A DNA stretch of 51,875 bases from Sedimenticola hydrogenitrophicus (GTDB lineage Bacteria; Pseudomonadota; Gammaproteobacteria; Chromatiales; Chromatiaceae): NCBI RefSeq assembly GCF_029017505.1, contig NZ_JAQGEI010000040.1:1-51875 (forward strand). The letters are read 5' to 3'. Made by a program: the position numbers and the translations under genes. Below are positions 48,943-51,875 of the stretch, piece by piece; the first letter of the stretch is position 1; each line of letters opens with the position of its first letter. The notes beneath the pieces are model-generated. The model was not told the DNA's origin. It worked only from the letters and a program-made list of their open reading frames with translations, and searched no databases.

Positions 48943-49749
48943 ATGCAGCTAGTTCTAATCATGCCTGATATTTGTGAAGATAAAGAATATCGCTTTCATC
49001 TGGCAAAGGCAGCTCCTAGTGGAAATCGACCGCTTGATGCGCTCGCAAAATCGGATGATGAATGGTTAAGGTGGCAGCTCTATCGAGGCACGGCTAAAGA
49101 ACGATTCACTAAAGACTTAATTGTGTCATTCGCCCACATTTCTGGTGAGAGATTCTTATTTGGCGGGATATTTGAGATAAAAAGCAGAGCATCAAAGAGG
49201 TACAAAGTTGAGCTTACCAATAGGTATACTGAGCTTATAGGGAGGTTGGTGCTAAGGGTGCATGGTGAAAATAAAAGAGCTACTGTATTCAAGCCTAGCT
49301 ATGTATGCAGTAATTCGGAAGTTGTAGGGCTATACGAACAAAAATTCAAAGGCGAGCCATTCTCTTCGTTTGAGGAAATTAACCATAGCTTCAGTGCGAT
49401 AGAGATTATTATCAAAAATGATCTGAATGACTGGAGAGCAGCCCTTAGCTCAGTAAATGGTGTTTACCTGCTTTCTGATGAAAATACCGGAAAACACTAT
49501 GTCGGGTCAGCATGTGGCTCTGAAGGGATTTGGGGGCGATGGAGGAGTTATGTGTACAGCTACCACGGCAATAACGACGAATTAGTTACGCTTTTCGCAG
49601 ATAAAAGCGAGACCTATTTTCAGCAACATTTCAAATTTTCATTACTAGAGATATTGCCATTTACTTCACCCAAGGAGGAAGTTCTAGCAAAAGAGACCTT
49701 GTGGAAAAGAAAATTATTTTCTAGAGAGTATGGTTATAACAGAAACTAA
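48943..49749 (+). CDS. GIY-YIG nuclease-domain protein, cassette gene
   Basis: A 268-residue protein. The C-terminal ~100 residues are a GIY-YIG domain: NGVYLLSDENTGKHYVGSA, GIWGRWRSYV (the Arg), and a final Glu in EETLWKRKL-like context (AKETLWKRKLFSREYGYN). The N-terminal ~160 residues (YRGTAKERFTKDLIVSFAHI, RFLFGGIFEIKSR) look like an extra DNA- or ligand-binding domain common in stand-alone GIY-YIG proteins. It may cut DNA for restriction or mobility; not determinable here. The whole cassette is one gene plus attC. Confidence 0.82.
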   Translation: MQLVLIMPDICEDKEYRFHLAKAAPSGNRPLDALAKSDDEWLRWQLYRGTAKERFTKDLIVSFAHISGERFLFGGIFEIKSRASKRYKVELTNRYTELIGRLVLRVHGENKRATVFKPSYVCSNSEVVGLYEQKFKGEPFSSFEEINHSFSAIEIIIKNDLNDWRAALSSVNGVYLLSDENTGKHYVGSACGSEGIWGRWRSYVYSYHGNNDELVTLFADKSETYFQQHFKFSLLEILPFTSPKEEVLAKETLWKRKLFSREYGYNRN

Positions 49750-49751
49750 TT

Positions 49752-49850
49752 GCATAACAAGTCGTGCCTGTACGTGCCTTCGGCGACGGACAGCCTTTCG
49801 CTGCGTCGTTCCTCCTACGCAAAAGTCTGCCGCAGCACTCGGCGTTAGGC
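49752..49850 (+). other. attC: attC site 3
   Basis: Starts TGCATAACAAGTCGTGCC and ends GCACTCGGCGTTAGGC, with GTTAGGC as right core site and partly complementary arms; it closes the GIY-YIG cassette. Confidence 0.8.
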
Positions 49851-49872
49851 CAAGGAAATCAACTTTGAAGCC

Positions 49873-50706
49873 ATGAGCGAACATCACCAAATAGAGTATC
49901 AACAATGCTATGTTGCATTTCTCGATATCCTTGGATTCGAGAGGCTTGTTATGAGCAAGAGTGCGAGTTCAAAAAAGAAGATAGAGGAATACTTCAGTCT
50001 TATAAATAACGTTGTTGATGGATTTAGGGAGGTTTCGTCAAAGAGATATATTGGAACGCTCATTATCAGCGACTCAGTGATTCTCTCCGTGCGAAAAACC
50101 GATGATAGAAAAAGCAATATTGAGATGCTGCGGCAGTTATGTATGGCAATTAGAACAATTCAATATCGCCTTGCACTAAACAATATTTGGTTAAGGGGTG
50201 GTGTGTCTAGCGGTGATGCATACTTTAGTGCTTCTGAGAGCCAAATCGTTGGCCCTGCATATATCAATGCTTACAACCTAGAAAAACGAATCGCAATTTA
50301 CCCGCGCGTAATTATAGATACTAATTTAATCAATGAGTTGAAATGCGAGTCAGCAGATTCACTAATTGATGAAATAAATACTTATAATCCCGAACAAAGT
50401 AAGTATGGCGCAGAAGGTCGCGATGTGCTTTTTCAGTGGAATAAGAGCGGGCATGAGACAGTGGGCATGAAAAAGGACGTTGCTTTATTTGTGGATTACT
50501 TGGCTCCTTCATTCGCAGAACGCAATAAACTAAAGCGAGTTGTTAATAACGTAGTAAAAAGCATGTATCAGGACAATCAAGTGTACTCAAAATACAGGTG
50601 GGTAGTTGAGTATCTTATGGCGAGATGTATTCCGCTTAATAAGTATCATGGTCTGCATCAGAGTAAAGAAATCAATGTTCAGTTTGATAGGCTTAGGGGT
50701 TTGTGA
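49873..50706 (+). CDS. Nucleotidyl-cyclase-fold protein, cassette gene
   Basis: A 277-residue protein. CYVAFLDILGFERLVMSK is the first metal-binding strand of a class III cyclase-like fold (F-x-D-I-x-G-F), followed by IGTLIISDSVILSVRK, and LRGGVSSGDAYFSASESQIVGPAYINAYNLEK, the second metal/loop region. The C-terminal ~80 residues are extra. Similar folds occur in Pycsar pyrimidine cyclases, which make a signal for a partner effector; the adjacent cassette is a candidate but not a typical effector. Cyclase activity is inference. A+T-rich compared with the backbone. Confidence 0.7.
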   Translation: MSEHHQIEYQQCYVAFLDILGFERLVMSKSASSKKKIEEYFSLINNVVDGFREVSSKRYIGTLIISDSVILSVRKTDDRKSNIEMLRQLCMAIRTIQYRLALNNIWLRGGVSSGDAYFSASESQIVGPAYINAYNLEKRIAIYPRVIIDTNLINELKCESADSLIDEINTYNPEQSKYGAEGRDVLFQWNKSGHETVGMKKDVALFVDYLAPSFAERNKLKRVVNNVVKSMYQDNQVYSKYRWVVEYLMARCIPLNKYHGLHQSKEINVQFDRLRGL

Positions 50707-50708
50707 GT

Positions 50709-50781
50709 GGCCTAACCAGGCGCTCCACTCGACGAAAACCGCAACGCGGTTTTCGTCGAGTGAGCTTAGTCGTTATGCGCC
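50709..50781 (+). other. attC: attC site 4 with long perfect hairpin
   Basis: GCCTAAC at the left and CGTTATGCG at the right frame a perfect stem of about 17 bp (ACTCGACGAAAACCGC / GCGGTTTTCGTCGAGT) around AAC. This is the best-folded attC in the array. Confidence 0.88.
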
Positions 50782-50801
50782 GCTAAATTAGGCAAACAAA
50801 G

Positions 50802-51386
50802 ATGGCACAAGATTCGTTAATGGTTCAAATTTTTGCCGAGGTTCGGCGTGCCCTGAAAAAAGAAAGCGTGCGGGGAAGCGTGATTATCGCTGCTGCCAAG
50901 ATCGAAGAACAGCTTGAAGAGTTGTTAAAAAATAGATTTCTGCTTTGTTGCGAAGACAATGACTTACTTTTTAATGGGGGAAATGCGCCAATTGGCACAA
51001 TGTCATCAAAAATAGAATTGGCATATCGCACGGGATGCATTAGTGCAAAGCTAAGGAAAAGTCTTCATATTTTAAGAAAATTAAGAAACGACTTTGCGCA
51101 TTTATCGCACGAAATAAGCTTTGATACTCAATCTGTAAAAGACAGGACAAGAAATCTTTTGAAATTGAATAGTGAGTTTGTGGAATTAATCTGGAGGGAG
51201 TCACGCGATGAAATCTTTTCAGCAGTTGGGATAACCGAATCACCCAAATGTGAAGATTACTTTACCGATATGCTACAGAATGCTGGTTATCGACATGCCT
51301 TCGAAATATGGGCTAGCGCTGTAGCCGGGTCATTAGCAGAAAAATGCTCAGAGATAGTGCGCTTGGAGGTTAATGGCGATGCCTAA
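50802..51386 (+). CDS. MltR/HEPN-like protein, cassette gene
   Basis: A 194-residue helical protein. VIIAAAKIEEQLEELLKNRF, then APIGTMSSKIELAYRTGCIS, then LRKSLHILRKLRNDFAHL matches the MltR-type (DUF4145-like) pattern; RNDFAH is an R-x4-H motif as in HEPN ribonuclease domains. Function could be a repressor or an RNase toxin; the sequence does not decide. It ends four bases into attC site 5. Confidence 0.72.
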   Translation: MAQDSLMVQIFAEVRRALKKESVRGSVIIAAAKIEEQLEELLKNRFLLCCEDNDLLFNGGNAPIGTMSSKIELAYRTGCISAKLRKSLHILRKLRNDFAHLSHEISFDTQSVKDRTRNLLKLNSEFVELIWRESRDEIFSAVGITESPKCEDYFTDMLQNAGYRHAFEIWASAVAGSLAEKCSEIVRLEVNGDA

Positions 51387-51443
51387 CAAGGCAAATCAAC
51401 TCGGACGCAATACTCGCTGGAGCTCGTATTGCGCCGGTAATTT
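51381..51443 (+). other. attC: attC site 5, truncated by IS256-type element
   Basis: GCCTAACAAGGCAAATCAACT... pairs with ...GTATTGCGCCGGTAATTTG as a proper attC, but the GTTAGGC end is missing because IS sequence begins at about 51444. Confidence 0.8.
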
Positions 51444-51875
51444 GGGTAGTGTTCATAATTCTGTGTCATTTCTTTACCATAGTGCAAAAAGGAATGACTG
51501 ATGACAACACAAAAAACTAACTTTAATATGGAGGCCGCCATCAAAGCCCTGCGTGAAGGCAAGGACCTCACCGGTAAGGATGGTGTGCTCACCCCACTGA
51601 TCAAGCAGCTGACCGAGTCGGCCATCCAGGCCGAGCTGGATAGCCACCTGGCCGAGGGCGGCGACGCCCCTAACCGCAAGAACGGCAGTACGCCCAAGAC
51701 CGTCAAGAGCTCTGCTGGTTCCTTTGAGCTACAGACGCCTCGCGACCGAGCCGGCACCTTCGAGCCTCAGCTCGTCAAGAAGCATCAGACCCACCTGACT
51801 GATGAGTTGGAACGCAAGATCATCGCCCTGTTCGCACTGGGCACCAGCTATCAGGATATTCGGACCCACATCGAG
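51444..51875 (+). mobile_element. IS256-family insertion sequence, left part
   Basis: The left end reads GGGTAGTGTTCATAATTCTG, the usual style of IS256 termini, followed after 30 bases by a transposase gene. The element continues past the window edge, so its right end and target duplication cannot be seen. Confidence 0.82.
51501..51875 (+). CDS. IS256-family transposase, N-terminal part
   Basis: The first 125 residues of an IS256-type DDE transposase, cut by the window end. MEAAIKALREGKDLTGKDGVL, TPLIKQLTESAIQAELDSHLAEG, APNRKNGSTPKTVKS, and LQTPRDRAGTFEPQLVKKHQ followed by LGTSYQDIRTHIE are the standard N-terminal sequence. It is preceded by AAAAAGGAATGACTG. The catalytic DDE residues lie outside the window. 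Confidence 0.95.
   Translation, partial: MTTQKTNFNMEAAIKALREGKDLTGKDGVLTPLIKQLTESAIQAELDSHLAEGGDAPNRKNGSTPKTVKSSAGSFELQTPRDRAGTFEPQLVKKHQTHLTDELERKIIALFALGTSYQDIRTHIE

Noticed and set aside
1-51875. CRISPR array, tRNA or rRNA genes, antibiotic resistance genes
   Set aside because: No regularly spaced repeats with unique spacers, no cloverleaf or rRNA-like sequence, and no recognised resistance protein were seen.

Overview
The window is a long stretch of an IncP-1-type conjugative plasmid. The signature comes from gene content and order and from sites I recognise against RK2/RP4 and R751 from memory: ssb-trfA diverging from trbA-trbO; an oriV of repeated TGACACTTGAGGGGC-type iterons with paired DnaA boxes; klcA-klcB-korC-kleA-kleE; korA-incC-korB-kfrA; and traM-L-K / oriT / traJ-I-H-G-F-E-D-C. 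KorB operators (TTTAGCSGCTAAA), KorA operators (GTTTAGCTAAAC) and KorC operators (TAGGGCATNTTGCCCTA type) sit where the IncP circuit would need them. The proteins are clearly homologous to the RK2 set but visibly diverged, and some IncP genes are absent (traA/traB, a recognisable trbP, kleB/C/D/F, parDE, the long TrfA1 form). I read it as a divergent IncP-1 subgroup, probably from an environmental gammaproteobacterium or betaproteobacterium. No resistance or catabolic gene is present.

Layout. 1-9.2 kb is an accessory region: a ParC-like small gene, a restriction-modification block (RHH regulator, C5 cytosine methyltransferase, DUF4928 protein, Vsr endonuclease) with a HEPN-like neighbour, then a second ParC-like gene whose 3' end is duplicated around a three-gene insert (4.4-5.6 kb), then a 3.3-kb segment bounded by 165-bp inverted repeats (5671-9000) whose genes all read inward. 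9.2-22.7 kb is the mating-pair-formation (Tra2/trb) operon on the minus strand. 22.7-26.3 kb holds ssb, trfA, a methylase-like gene and oriV. 26.3-34.2 kb is the central control/stability region (klc, kor, kle, incC, kfr). 34.2-46.6 kb is the DNA-processing (Tra1) region around oriT. 46.6-51.9 kb is accessory again: a 1.1-kb stretch with a 60-bp palindrome, then a run of integron-type gene cassettes separated by attC-like sites with no integrase in view (a CALIN), cut off by an IS256-family element that runs out of the window.

How it works together. TrfA, with host DnaA, fires oriV. KorA, KorB, KorC and TrbA act on the shared operators to coordinate replication, partition and transfer. IncC and KorB form the partition pair. 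TraI (relaxase) with TraJ and TraK nicks oriT, TraG couples the relaxosome to the Trb type IV channel, TraF matures the TrbC pilin into a ring, and TraC/TraE supply primase and topoisomerase. KlcA and the N-terminal domain of TraC probably counter host restriction.

The less ordinary parts are the three accessory structures: the duplicated gene end flanking cargo, the inverted-repeat segment, and the cassette array. The array carries a nucleotidyl-cyclase-fold protein next to an MltR/HEPN-like protein and a GIY-YIG nuclease, all plausible but unproven defence genes.
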